DNA from: Rubrobacter sp.
GTDB taxonomy: Bacteria; Actinomycetota; Rubrobacteria; Rubrobacterales; Rubrobacteraceae
Assembly: GCA_016781775.1 (NCBI GenBank)
Contig: JADDPR010000225.1
Location: forward strand, 1 to 22,776
DNA length: 22,776 bases
Direction: 5' to 3'
This document shows, piece by piece, positions 9,058 to 16,006 of this stretch. The notes below the pieces were generated by a model. The model made no database searches, had not been told where the DNA came from, and saw only the letters and a program-made list of their open reading frames with translations. Within the stretch, counting starts at the first letter, position 1; each line of letters opens with the position of its first letter. The position numbers and the translations under genes are program-made.

Positions 9058-10116
9058 TCAGCGGACGAAGTCGGTCCCCTTCTCGAGGCCGCTGATGTAG
9101 GCCGAGATCAGGCGGGCGCAGCCGTCGAGGTCGCCGAGGTCCACGACCTCGTTCGGGGAGTGCATGTAGCGGTTCGGGGCGGAGATGAGCCCCGTGGCGA
9201 TGCCGGCGCGCTGGAACTGTATGCCGTCGGCGTCCGTCCCCGTCGAGCGCGAGTCGGCCTCCAAGGTGTAGGAGATGCCCTCGGCCTCGGCGGCGTTGAT
9301 GAGGCCACCGGAGACGATCGGGCTGAGGTTCGTGGCGCGCTTGATAACCGGGCCGGAGCCGAGGGCGTGGTCGCCGTGCTCGTTCTTGGAGACGCCGGGG
9401 GTGTCGGTGGCGTGGGTGACGTCGACGGCGATCGCGGCGTCAGGGTCGAGGCCGAAGGCGGCGCCGCGGGCGCCGTAGAGCCCGATCTCCTCCTGCACGC
9501 TCGCCACCGCGACGACCTCCGCCGCGAGCCCGTCGGCCTCGGAGAGAAGCCTGAGGGCTTCGAGCACCACGAAGGCGCCCATCCTGTTGTCCAGGGAGCG
9601 CGACGCGATGCGGTTGTTCGGCAACTCGAGGACGGGCTGGTCGATGACGCCTACGTCCCCGACGCGGACCTTTTTCTTCGCCTCGTCGCCGTCCTTGGCG
9701 CCGATGTCGATCCAGAGGCTCTTTATCTCGGAGACCTTTTTGCGCTCCTCGGGCTCCATAACGTGGATGGCCTTCTTGCCGATGACGCCGGGGACCTCGC
9801 CGGCCTCCGTCTGCACGAGGATGCGCTGCCCGACGAGGACCTGCGGGTCCCAGCCGCCGACGCCGGTGAAGTGGAGCAGCCCCGAGTCGTCGACGTTGGT
9901 GACCATCAGGCCGATCTCGTCTATGTGCCCGGAGAGCATGATCCGCGGCGAGCCCCCGGGGTTGATTGTGGCGAAGGAGTTGCCCATCCTGTCGCCGCGT
10001 ACCTCGGCGAACTTGGCGGCCTCCTCGCGCCACACCGCCGCGGCGGCGCCCTCGTAACCGCTCGGACCCGGCGTGGATAGCAGCTTCTTCAAGAACTCGT
10101 AGGATGCGTCCCTCAT
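9058..10116 (-). CDS. M42 family metallopeptidase (glutamyl aminopeptidase / endoglucanase-type)
   Basis: A 352-residue cytoplasmic aminopeptidase of clan MH, normally a dinuclear zinc or cobalt enzyme assembling into large tetrahedral particles. Metal and catalytic residues are visible: H64 and D66 (SGHIDEIG), D176 (SLDNRMG), E209 and E210 (VQEEIG), D232 (AVDVTH) and H319 (YMHSPNE). Length and order are normal for PepA/FrvX/YsdC-type proteins. The ATG at 10116 has GGGAAGG upstream on the minus strand. Its TGA stop is in frame with the following EamA transporter gene, so the pair may be one transcript exporting or processing related small molecules; that link is only an inference. Exact peptide specificity cannot be read. 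Confidence 0.93.
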   Translation of the reverse strand: MRDASYEFLKKLLSTPGPSGYEGAAAAVWREEAAKFAEVRGDRMGNSFATINPGGSPRIMLSGHIDEIGLMVTNVDDSGLLHFTGVGGWDPQVLVGQRILVQTEAGEVPGVIGKKAIHVMEPEERKKVSEIKSLWIDIGAKDGDEAKKKVRVGDVGVIDQPVLELPNNRIASRSLDNRMGAFVVLEALRLLSEADGLAAEVVAVASVQEEIGLYGARGAAFGLDPDAAIAVDVTHATDTPGVSKNEHGDHALGSGPVIKRATNLSPIVSGGLINAAEAEGISYTLEADSRSTGTDADGIQFQRAGIATGLISAPNRYMHSPNEVVDLGDLDGCARLISAYISGLEKGTDFVR

Positions 10117-10186
10117 GCCTTCCCTTCTTACTTCTTCCGTCGGCCCCCGCCCGGGAGCCGAAACAGCAACCCCTAGAGCATACCCC

Positions 10187-10885
10187 TCAACCGGAGATCC
10201 GTAGCTCCAGGCGTCCTCCGCTCAGGCCCTGCCCGTCTCTCCCGACGACGCGGTACGGCAGCTCCACCTCGAACGTCCCGACGAACGGATCGGGGCGCAC
10301 ACGCAGCGTCCGTTCGTCGACCCACTCGGGGACGTACTCCTCCCCGTCGAGCACGAGCCCATCGGGGTAAGGCGGAGGATGAGAGGCCTCGCGACCGGGC
10401 TCGTTGAGGCAGAGGAAGAGCGAGAGGCCGTCGCAGAGCTTCAGGAGCCGCAAGCCGTGCTCCAGAATCTCGACGTCCTCGTCGGGGAGGTCGCGCCTCA
10501 AACGCTGCTGCCTCAGGTTCTCCGCCTCCCGGAACCGCACCTCGGCTTCGTCCTCGGAGCCTTGCATCAGCGTCGCGTAGTGCATGCTGGAGAGGCAAGC
10601 CGCGTAGGGGTCGCGCTCCTCCAAAAGGTCCAAAGCGGCCGCGAAGGCCCGCACCTTTGGCTCCGGAGGGTAATCCAGGAAGTCGTGGGGGCGGCCGGTC
10701 TCGTCGTTCCAGATCACGGACCCGTCCAGCTCCTGCCAGCCCAGGTCGTGCTGCGCTATGGCGTAGACCGTGGACGGTGATGGCTGCGGCCTCCTGCCCC
10801 AGTGACGGGCGATCTCGCCCGCCACCAACCCGTGATCGTGCTGCCCGATCAGCACGAACCCTTCCCGAACCTCGCGCACTATCAA
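10187..10885 (-). CDS. DUF3891 family protein
   Basis: A 232-residue soluble protein recognised as DUF3891. It opens with VREVREGFVLIGQHDHGLVAGEIARHWG and continues with YAIAQHDLGWQELD (about 41-54), giving histidine-aspartate pairs (H16-D17-H18, H46-D47) and a later SSMHYATLM segment (about 99-107). These could form a metal site similar to HD-domain helices, but no function is established for the family. No membrane helix or signal peptide is evident. The ATG at 10885 follows GGGAGGACG on the minus strand. It lies 70 bases upstream of the M42 peptidase gene on the same strand and may share its transcript. Confidence 0.75.
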   Translation of the reverse strand: MIVREVREGFVLIGQHDHGLVAGEIARHWGRRPQPSPSTVYAIAQHDLGWQELDGSVIWNDETGRPHDFLDYPPEPKVRAFAAALDLLEERDPYAACLSSMHYATLMQGSEDEAEVRFREAENLRQQRLRRDLPDEDVEILEHGLRLLKLCDGLSLFLCLNEPGREASHPPPYPDGLVLDGEEYVPEWVDERTLRVRPDPFVGTFEVELPYRVVGRDGQGLSGGRLELRISG

Positions 10886-11007
10886 AACGTCCTCCCGAAA
10901 ACTAGTCAGCCGGTCAGCATTTCAACAGGGAAGAGAAGACGTCGCAACCGCTGGGCTTTCGACAAGACTTGTGTGGTTGGGCTTTAAATCAGCACCTACA
11001 AGGTAAC

Positions 11008-11056
11008 GACAAGCACCAGGGGCTGACATCCCAACGGGCTGAAATGCCAACGGGCT
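11008..11056. repeat. Short tandem repeat, about three copies of a 16-bp unit
   Basis: GACATCCCAACGGGCT (11025-11040) and GAAATGCCAACGGGCT (11041-11056) are adjacent 16-bp units differing at two positions. A more diverged 17-base copy, GACAAGCACCAGGGGCT, precedes them (11008-11024). The array touches the stop codon of the neighbouring minus-strand gene and fills part of the 170-base gap before the DUF3891 gene. There are no spacers, so it is not a CRISPR. Confidence 0.6.
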
Positions 11057-11598
11057 TACAAAACCGGCCGTCGGTCGACGGCGAGGGGCGAGACGAGGCG
11101 GTCGTCGGCGAGAAAAGCCTCCTGGGCCTCTTCGGAGTCTTCCTCCGGGACGGTGACGAGCACGAGGGCGAATCCGGAGGGGAATGCCTCGGCCCATTTG
11201 TCCGCCAGGGTCTCCGGGAGGCCGAGGGCGAGGAGTTGCTTTTGGAGGCGGGGACGCCGGTGGTACGCGACGAGGCCGACTACCGAGGCCACGGTGAGGA
11301 CGGCCTGCACTACGAGGCCAGTCCACAGGTGGACTACACCCATCAGGAAGCTGACGGTCGAGGCGGAGAAGAAGGTGCTCGCGAACTCGAACCACTGCAT
11401 GCGCGAGAGGCCAGTCTGGACGGGCCGGACGCGGGCCTCGGGGAGTAGGTTCTCGGCGAGCGGAGCGTCCCGTCGGCGCGCGAGGACGAGTACGGAGTCC
11501 GGGGCCAAGTCGAGCGACGAGAGCCGGTCACCGAGGCCATTAAGAGTCCCAGCGTCCGTGGCGACCGCTCCTATGGTGTGGTAACGCGGGATGCTCAT
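11056..11598 (-). CDS. Hypothetical membrane protein with two central helices
   Basis: A 180-residue protein I do not recognise. Two hydrophobic helices occupy about 74-91 and 93-112. They separate an N-terminal soluble part (IGAVATDAGTLNGLGDRLSSL then SVLVLARRRD) from a C-terminal one (LLALGLPETLADKWAEAFPSGFALVLVTVPEE). Both soluble parts have a strand-helix-strand look and could be two halves of one small cytoplasmic domain joined by a membrane hairpin, as in some general stress (DUF1269-like) proteins; this is a guess. The ATG at 11598 has AAAGG on the minus strand. Codon use matches neighbours. It sits between the PAP2 phosphatase gene and the DUF3891 gene, all on one strand, with gaps of 79 and 170 bases. 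Confidence 0.7.
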   Translation of the reverse strand: MSIPRYHTIGAVATDAGTLNGLGDRLSSLDLAPDSVLVLARRRDAPLAENLLPEARVRPVQTGLSRMQWFEFASTFFSASTVSFLMGVVHLWTGLVVQAVLTVASVVGLVAYHRRPRLQKQLLALGLPETLADKWAEAFPSGFALVLVTVPEEDSEEAQEAFLADDRLVSPLAVDRRPVL

Positions 11599-11677
11599 AA
11601 AGCCTTTCTATCTCAGGCACCCGACTCGGCCCGTAAGCCCCTTCACGCCGAGGGAGCGGGTACCCCGAGGCTGCCTC

Positions 11678-12217
11678 TTAGAGCAGCATGAGGAGAAGAG
11701 CGGAGACGGCCGTCCCGATGAGCGCGCCGGCGAGCACGTCGAAGGGGTAGTGGACGCCGAGGTAGACGCGGGAGAGGGCGACGAGCGCCCCCGCGGCCAC
11801 GAAGACGGGGGCGAGGACCGGGTAGAGGACGGAGAGGGTCAGGGCGCCAGCGGTGGCGGTCGCGGAGTGGCCGGAGGGGAAGGAGCTGGAGGAGGGGGTT
11901 TTTATGAGCGGGGCGATCTCGGTGTCCCAGAGGAAGGGGCGCGTCCGGTTGAACAGGTGCTTCGTGCACTCGGCGATAAGCCACGAACCGGCGATCGCCG
12001 CCCAGGGGACGGCGAGGTTGAGGGGCTCGAGGCCGCTCAAGATAAAGGCCCCAAAGGCCGCGGCGCCGAAGAGCGCCCCCGCCGTCCCCGCGACGGTAAA
12101 GGCCCTCATCACGCCGTCGAAAGGCTCCCACTTCACGCCGAAGACCTTCCGGAAAAGCGCCCGGTCGAGGTCCCGAATCTTCGTTACCCATCTCTTCAAA
12201 ACCCAATGCTCCGTCAA
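11678..12217 (-). CDS. PAP2 family phosphatase
   Basis: A membrane phosphatase of up to 179 residues with the three PAP2 motifs complete: K86-x6-R93-P94 (KHLFNRTRP), PSGH at 114-117, and S149-R150-x5-H156-x3-D160 (SRVYLGVHYPFD). Histidines 117 and 156 are the expected nucleophile/acid pair. Helices lie at about 47-62, 67-82, 122-145 and 161-178. Such enzymes dephosphorylate lipid phosphates, for example phosphatidic acid or undecaprenyl diphosphate, on the outer face of the membrane. The start is uncertain. TTG at 12217 has no ribosome site, while TTG at 12199, six codons later, has GGAG nine bases upstream and would give 173 residues. The substrate is unproven. Confidence 0.88.
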   Translation of the reverse strand: MTEHWVLKRWVTKIRDLDRALFRKVFGVKWEPFDGVMRAFTVAGTAGALFGAAAFGAFILSGLEPLNLAVPWAAIAGSWLIAECTKHLFNRTRPFLWDTEIAPLIKTPSSSSFPSGHSATATAGALTLSVLYPVLAPVFVAAGALVALSRVYLGVHYPFDVLAGALIGTAVSALLLMLL

Positions 12218-12309
12218 AACGAAAGGACGAAAAAGCCGCGGTCGCGCCGCGATGAGCGCCGACCGGCCGCGTATTCTACACCCTTAGCGCGCCTTTTGGA
12301 CGCCGAACC

Positions 12310-13112
12310 TCATGGCCCGTCTTGCCCGTCGTCGGTGTAGCCCGCCAGTGACGTCTTCTTTTTGGAGCCGATCACCTGCGCGTAATTTAGGAGCGTGACC
12401 AGGAAGACGCCACCTATGGTGTTGCCCAGGGTGGTCGGGATCAGGAACCCGCCGAGGTACTCGCCGAAGGAGACCTCCCCTCCGAAAACGGCCATCAGGA
12501 CCTCCGCCGAGCCTGCGATGCAGTGCGTGAGCCCTGCGGCCGGGATAAGGGAGACGAGGACGTATACGATGAGGACTTGCGAAACTGTATCCCTGGAGGC
12601 TGCGACCAGCCACACCACGAGCGCTACCAGCCATCCCCCGAAGATGCCTTTGACGACCACGGCCCAGAAGCCGTACCCCAGCTTGTGGGAGACCTCGCCG
12701 AGCAGAACCTCCATGGCGCCGGGCTGGAGCAGGTGCCCGTAGACCACCGCGGCGGCGAAGATCGCCGTGCCGACGAGGTTCGAGGCGAAGACCACCGCCC
12801 ACAACCGCAGCAGGTTCGCACGTTGCTCAGGCGCGAGAGCACCACCGTCACCGGGGTCACCGTGTTCGCCGTATAAAGCTGGGCGCGACCTAGAGTAACG
12901 ATAAGGAACCCTATTGGGTAGGCCAGCATCGCGAGCGGCCCGATACCACCAGTCATCGAGCCGACAACCGTGAGGGCCAAGGCGGAGAAGGAGATGTTCA
13001 GCCCGGCGGCCAGCCCAGAGAAGGCGAGCCCCGCCGAGGCGCGCCCGAGCTCCTCCCGCCCGTCCTCCACGACGGCCTCCAGAATCTCCCCTGCTGTCTT
13101 GGAAGCACCCAT
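12310..13112 (-). pseudogene. Formate/nitrite transporter (FocA/NirC/YfdC family) with a one-base frameshift
   Basis: The ATG at 13112 opens a frame encoding the first half of an FNT channel (GLAFSGLAAGLNISFSALAL, then GRAQLYTANTVTPVTVVLSRLSNV) before going out of phase near 12822. The second half continues in another frame: NLLRLWAVVFASNLVGTAIFA, then AGLTHCIAGSAEVLMAVFGGEVS and FLIPTTLGNTIGGVFLVTLLNYAQV, ending TGA at 12310. Restoring one base near 12821-12825 on the minus strand (GTGCGAAC read as GTGCGCAAC) gives NVRNLLRLW and an intact protein of about 267 residues. The lesion is a one-base deletion outside any homopolymer. It is closest in style to the YfdC-like branch, so formate or nitrite as substrate is not assured. 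Confidence 0.8.
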
Positions 13113-13241
13113 GGCCCCGGCATGCTACTACGCGCCCCAGGCGAGAGGCGGCGTGCGGTGTCGGGGGGCACATCTCCTACCCGTTACGCTTTCTCAAGTA
13201 GAATATCTTTGCAAACTACGCATCTTCGAAAGGGGCTTTTC

Positions 13242-13502
13242 ATGGACCGTGAGATAGTCAAGAGTATAGTGGACGAGGCTCGCGAGGAAGAATCGAACCT
13301 CGTGGTATGGGACAAGAGGGATACCTTCACCATCGAGCCCAAGGCCGAGGTCTCCGTCGAGGACGAGTACCTCAAGGTGAAAATGGACGACGGCAAGGCG
13401 ACCGTGTACGTCGAGTACGACGCCATCTACAAGCTCGTCGTCGAGAAGGATCGCTCCTCCCGCCCCGGCACCCGCGCGGGCTTCGGCGCCACCCGCAGCT
13501 AG
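13242..13502 (+). CDS. Small acidic protein of unknown function
   Basis: An 86-residue soluble protein, acidic in its first 70 residues (EAREEESNLVVWDKRDTF, then VEDEYLKVKMDDGKATVYVEY), with a basic, glycine-rich tail (RSSRPGTRAGFGATRS). The alternating hydrophobic pattern between residues 27 and 67 suggests a small beta-sheet domain. The ATG at 13242 has AAAGGGG at 13229-13235, a 6-base spacing. Codons keep G/C at the third position throughout, which supports a real gene. The frame is open further upstream, but no start there has a ribosome site. I do not recognise a family. It diverges from the broken FNT gene and converges on rpiA. Confidence 0.75.
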   Translation: MDREIVKSIVDEAREEESNLVVWDKRDTFTIEPKAEVSVEDEYLKVKMDDGKATVYVEYDAIYKLVVEKDRSSRPGTRAGFGATRS

Positions 13503-13619
13503 TCGTCACGCCGCCGCGGGCGGCTCCGGGCCCATCATCCCCCATGCGCGCGGCGCGGTCGCTCGGAAACCGCGTAACTCCGGTTCGGTCCCACGGCGAA
13601 CGTGCCGCGTTCGGGTGCC

Positions 13620-13669
13620 CAACCCGTCAAGCAGACGAGGCCGTCTACGGCCCTCTTGCTAGCGGGTTG
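13620..13669. terminator. Nested stem-loop between convergent genes
   Basis: CAACCCG (13620-13626) pairs with CGGGTTG (13663-13669). Inside it AGCA (13630-13633) pairs with TGCT (13657-13660), and GGCC (13639-13642) pairs with GGCC (13649-13652) around a GTCTAC loop. The structure sits in the gap where the small acidic protein gene and rpiA converge, as expected for a terminator working on both strands. There is no T run, and a small structured RNA cannot be excluded. Confidence 0.45.
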
Positions 13670-13682
13670 ACATGTCCCTGCT

Positions 13683-14393
13683 CTAGGAAGACTCCATGAT
13701 CTCGGTGCCGCCAGGCCGGGCGACTACGGCGGAGCGGACGAGGCCGACGAAGAGACCGGTCTCCAGAGCACCGGGGATCCGTTTTATCTCCATTTCGAGC
13801 GCGCCGGGGTCGGGGATACCGCCCGGGAAGCGGCAGTCGGCGGTGTAGTGCCCGCCGTCGGTCACGTAGGGTCGTTCCGGGTCACCGGTCTGGGAGCCGG
13901 AGCCCTCCAGCCTGAGGGTCGGCTCGCACCCCAGGGCGGCCAGGGCTTCGAGGGTGACCTCGTGGCCGAACGGCTCGATCTCCACGGGCAGGGGGGACTC
14001 TCCCAGGGAGTCGACGACCTTGGATCCGTCGGCGACCACCACCAGGCCGTTCGAGCTCGCGTGGGCCACGATCTTCTCCCTCAAGAGAGCGCCGCCGAGG
14101 CCCTTGATGAGGGACAGGTTCGGGTCGACCTCGTCGGCCCCGTCGATCGTCAGGACGGGACGGGCCTCCGAGAGGGCCAGGATCGGGATGCCGACCTCAC
14201 GGGCGAGGGCGGCGGTTCGCGCCGAGGTAGGGACTCCCCTGATGCCGTGGAGCTCGCCGGCGGCGATGGCCTCCCCGATCCTGCGGACCGCGTGCGAGGC
14301 GGTCGAGCCCGTCCCGAGCCCGACCACGGTGTCGCTCTTTACGTACTGCTCGACCGCCTTCTCGGCGGCGGCGCGCTTCAGGTCCTCCGCCAA
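13683..14393 (-). CDS. rpiA: Ribose-5-phosphate isomerase A
   Basis: A 236-residue enzyme interconverting ribose 5-phosphate and ribulose 5-phosphate in the pentose phosphate pathway. RpiA signatures are present: the phosphate-binding loop GTGSTASH (27-34), DGADEVDP (84-91) and KGLGGALLREKIVA (97-110) with the catalytic base E106, plus the EIEPFG segment. Length is slightly above the usual 220-230. The start is TTG at 14393 with GGGAAGG six to seven bases upstream; no ATG or GTG is available. An apparent insertion, GSGSQTGDPERP, precedes the conserved TDGGHYTADCRF strand. It lies 23 bases after the cold-shock gene on the same strand, so the two may be co-transcribed. Confidence 0.95.
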   Translation of the reverse strand: MAEDLKRAAAEKAVEQYVKSDTVVGLGTGSTASHAVRRIGEAIAAGELHGIRGVPTSARTAALAREVGIPILALSEARPVLTIDGADEVDPNLSLIKGLGGALLREKIVAHASSNGLVVVADGSKVVDSLGESPLPVEIEPFGHEVTLEALAALGCEPTLRLEGSGSQTGDPERPYVTDGGHYTADCRFPGGIPDPGALEMEIKRIPGALETGLFVGLVRSAVVARPGGTEIMESS

Positions 14394-14416
14394 GCTTTGC
14401 CTTCCCGGAATGGGTC

Positions 14417-14626
14417 CTACTGGCCTACGACCTCTACCTTGGAGGCCTGCTTGCCACGCCTCCCCTCGACGACGTCAAACTCCACCTCGCTGCCCTCTTC
14501 GAGCGTGCGGAACCCCTCGCCGACAACCTCCGAGTAGTGGACGAAGAGATCGTCGCCCCCGGCTTCCGGCGTGATGAAGCCGTAGCCCTTCTCGTCGGAG
14601 AACCACTTGACCTTACCGCGTACCAC
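14417..14626 (-). CDS. Cold-shock protein (CspA family)
   Basis: A 69-residue single cold-shock domain protein, MVRGKVKWFSDEKGYGFITP at the start, with RNP1 KGYGFI (13-18) and RNP2 LFVHY (27-31). It binds single-stranded RNA and DNA and acts as an RNA chaperone in the cytoplasm. The GTG at 14626 is chosen because GGAGG (14637-14633) lies exactly six bases upstream and the protein then begins at the normal family position; an upstream in-frame extension has no homology. A promoter at 14726-14754 would give a leader of about 90 bases, and long leaders are common for regulated csp genes. rpiA follows after 23 bases. Confidence 0.95.
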   Translation of the reverse strand: MVRGKVKWFSDEKGYGFITPEAGGDDLFVHYSEVVGEGFRTLEEGSEVEFDVVEGRRGKQASKVEVVGQ

Positions 14627-14725
14627 GAGACACCTCCGGTTCGGTTTCTCGCGAGGACCGAGGCTAACGGCCCCCGGGAGCATCTACTCTCGCCGCCCCA
14701 TCCCTTACCGGTGCGGCACGGCGGG

Positions 14726-14754
14726 ACTCTAGCACCACCCTCCCGCAGGGGCAA
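14726..14754 (-). promoter_or_regulatory. Candidate promoter for the cold-shock gene
   Basis: On the minus strand TTGCCC (14754-14749) and TAGAGT (14731-14726) are separated by exactly 17 bases. The -35 box begins just past the stop codon of the upstream htrA gene, so the cold-shock gene can be transcribed independently, with a leader of about 90 bases. Confidence 0.45.
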
Positions 14755-14757
14755 CTA

Positions 14758-15927
14758 CTATTCGGGCGGCTGCACCCCGAGGCGCACCGTTACATCGCGC
14801 GGCTCCTCACCGGGGGTTACCACGGTGAGGGGTAGATCGTCGCCGGGCTTGAGGGAGTTGACGACCTCTATCACGTCGTCTGGCGTCGAGACGGGCTCGC
14901 CCCTGACCTCGGTTATGACGTCCCCGATCGGGACGGGGAGGCCGGCTACGTCCTCCTCGCGCCCCTCGCCGCCCTTGAGCCCGGCCTCGTCGGCGGGGCC
15001 ACCACGGGTCGTCTTGCTGACGATCGCCCCGTTCTCGGGGAGCCCGAGCTCGTCGGAGAGCTTCGCGGCATCCCGCCCGGAGTAGGCCGCAAGCTCCCCT
15101 ATGCCGACCTGGAACATGCTCACCCCGATAAAGCCGTGCTCGACCCTTCCGGTCTCGATAAGCTGCTCGACCACGCCTTTGACCGTGTTGACGGGGACCG
15201 CGAAGCCGACGCCCTGGAAGCCACCGGTCTCCGAGAAAATCTGCGAGTTCACCCCGACGACCGTGCCGCGGGCGTCGAGAAGCGGCCCGCCCGAGTTGCC
15301 GGGGTTGATCGCGGCGTCCGTCTGCACGGCGCCGTTGATCGTGTAGTTGTTCGGCGCCTTTATCGGCCGTCCTACCCCGCTGACGATGCCCGTGGTGACG
15401 CTTATGCCGACGTTGAGCGGGTTGCCGATCGCGATCACCGGATCCCCCACCCCCAACGCCTCGGAATCTCCGAGGGTAAGGGGCTTCAACGTCTGCTTTG
15501 GCGCATCGACCTGCAGGACGGCGAGGTCGGTCGAGGGGTCCTCCCCCACTACCCGGGCCTCTTCCCTGGCCCCGCTCGCGAAAGCGACCGACACGCTGTC
15601 GGCGCCATCCACGACGTGCTGGTTTGTAACCACGTGGCCCTGCTTGTCGATCACGAACCCGGAGCCACCGCCCGGCCCGACCTCGCGGGAGGCCACCTCG
15701 ACCGTGACCACGCCGGGACCGTCCTGGTTGTAGACCTCCTGCACCGAAGGACCTTCCGCGCTGCCAGGGTCCACGCTACCCGTCGGCACCGCCCCACCCG
15801 GCGCCTCGGTGATCGTCACATCCTTAGAGCCACCGCCGTCGATGTTAGAGATCCCGAGGTACACCAGAACCGTGGCTATAAGCCCGCCGATGATCGCCGA
15901 GACGACCGCTGTGAATGCCGTTTTCAG
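14758..15927 (-). CDS. HtrA/DegP-type S1C serine protease with PDZ domain (second copy, CTG start)
   Basis: A 389-residue membrane-anchored protease. From a CTG start it begins MKTAFTAVVSAIIGGLIATV, a clean N-terminal membrane anchor, then a low-complexity linker (about 30-65). The trypsin-like domain follows with H104 (TNQHVV), D134 (STDLAV) and S212 (NPGNSGGPL), and one PDZ domain spans about 268-389. The next standard start, GTG at 15864, would delete most of the anchor and leave no export signal. GAGAGGA (15940-15934) sits six bases before the CTG, which favours it strongly. A palindrome at 15961-15970 lies just upstream. The kinase gene precedes it by 79 bases on the same strand. Confidence 0.9.
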   Translation of the reverse strand: MKTAFTAVVSAIIGGLIATVLVYLGISNIDGGGSKDVTITEAPGGAVPTGSVDPGSAEGPSVQEVYNQDGPGVVTVEVASREVGPGGGSGFVIDKQGHVVTNQHVVDGADSVSVAFASGAREEARVVGEDPSTDLAVLQVDAPKQTLKPLTLGDSEALGVGDPVIAIGNPLNVGISVTTGIVSGVGRPIKAPNNYTINGAVQTDAAINPGNSGGPLLDARGTVVGVNSQIFSETGGFQGVGFAVPVNTVKGVVEQLIETGRVEHGFIGVSMFQVGIGELAAYSGRDAAKLSDELGLPENGAIVSKTTRGGPADEAGLKGGEGREEDVAGLPVPIGDVITEVRGEPVSTPDDVIEVVNSLKPGDDLPLTVVTPGEEPRDVTVRLGVQPPE

Positions 15928-15952
15928 AACTAGTCCTCTCCGTAGCTTTCAG

Positions 15953-15975
15953 CAGGCATATTGTATACAAGCCTG
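15953..15975. promoter_or_regulatory. Palindromic operator candidate upstream of the second htrA
   Basis: TTGTATACAA (15961-15970) is a perfect 10-bp palindrome. CAGGC (15953-15957) and GCCTG (15971-15975) extend the symmetry, with three extra bases on one side. Its centre lies 38 bases before the CTG start of htrA, where a repressor would overlap a promoter. The core fits the general look of GntR-type operators. It could instead help end the kinase transcript, but no T run follows. Confidence 0.5.
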
Positions 15976-16006
15976 CCCTACGTACAGGTATTCCCGCACC
16001 CATTCG

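Noticed and set aside
8929..10080. Plus-strand frame of 383 codons opposite the M42 peptidase
   Set aside because: It is antisense to a protein with a full set of metal ligands and has no recognisable motif.
8134..10116. M42-EamA fusion by stop-codon readthrough
   Set aside because: The frames match across a single TGA, but the linker is low-complexity and both proteins are standard stand-alone families; there is no readthrough or selenocysteine signal that I can see.
11008..11056. CRISPR array
   Set aside because: The units are directly adjacent with no spacers, there are only about three copies, and no cas gene is nearby.
13540..13620. tRNA-like GGTTCGGTCC segment
   Set aside because: No acceptor, D or anticodon stems can be paired around it, and the T-stem is not complementary.
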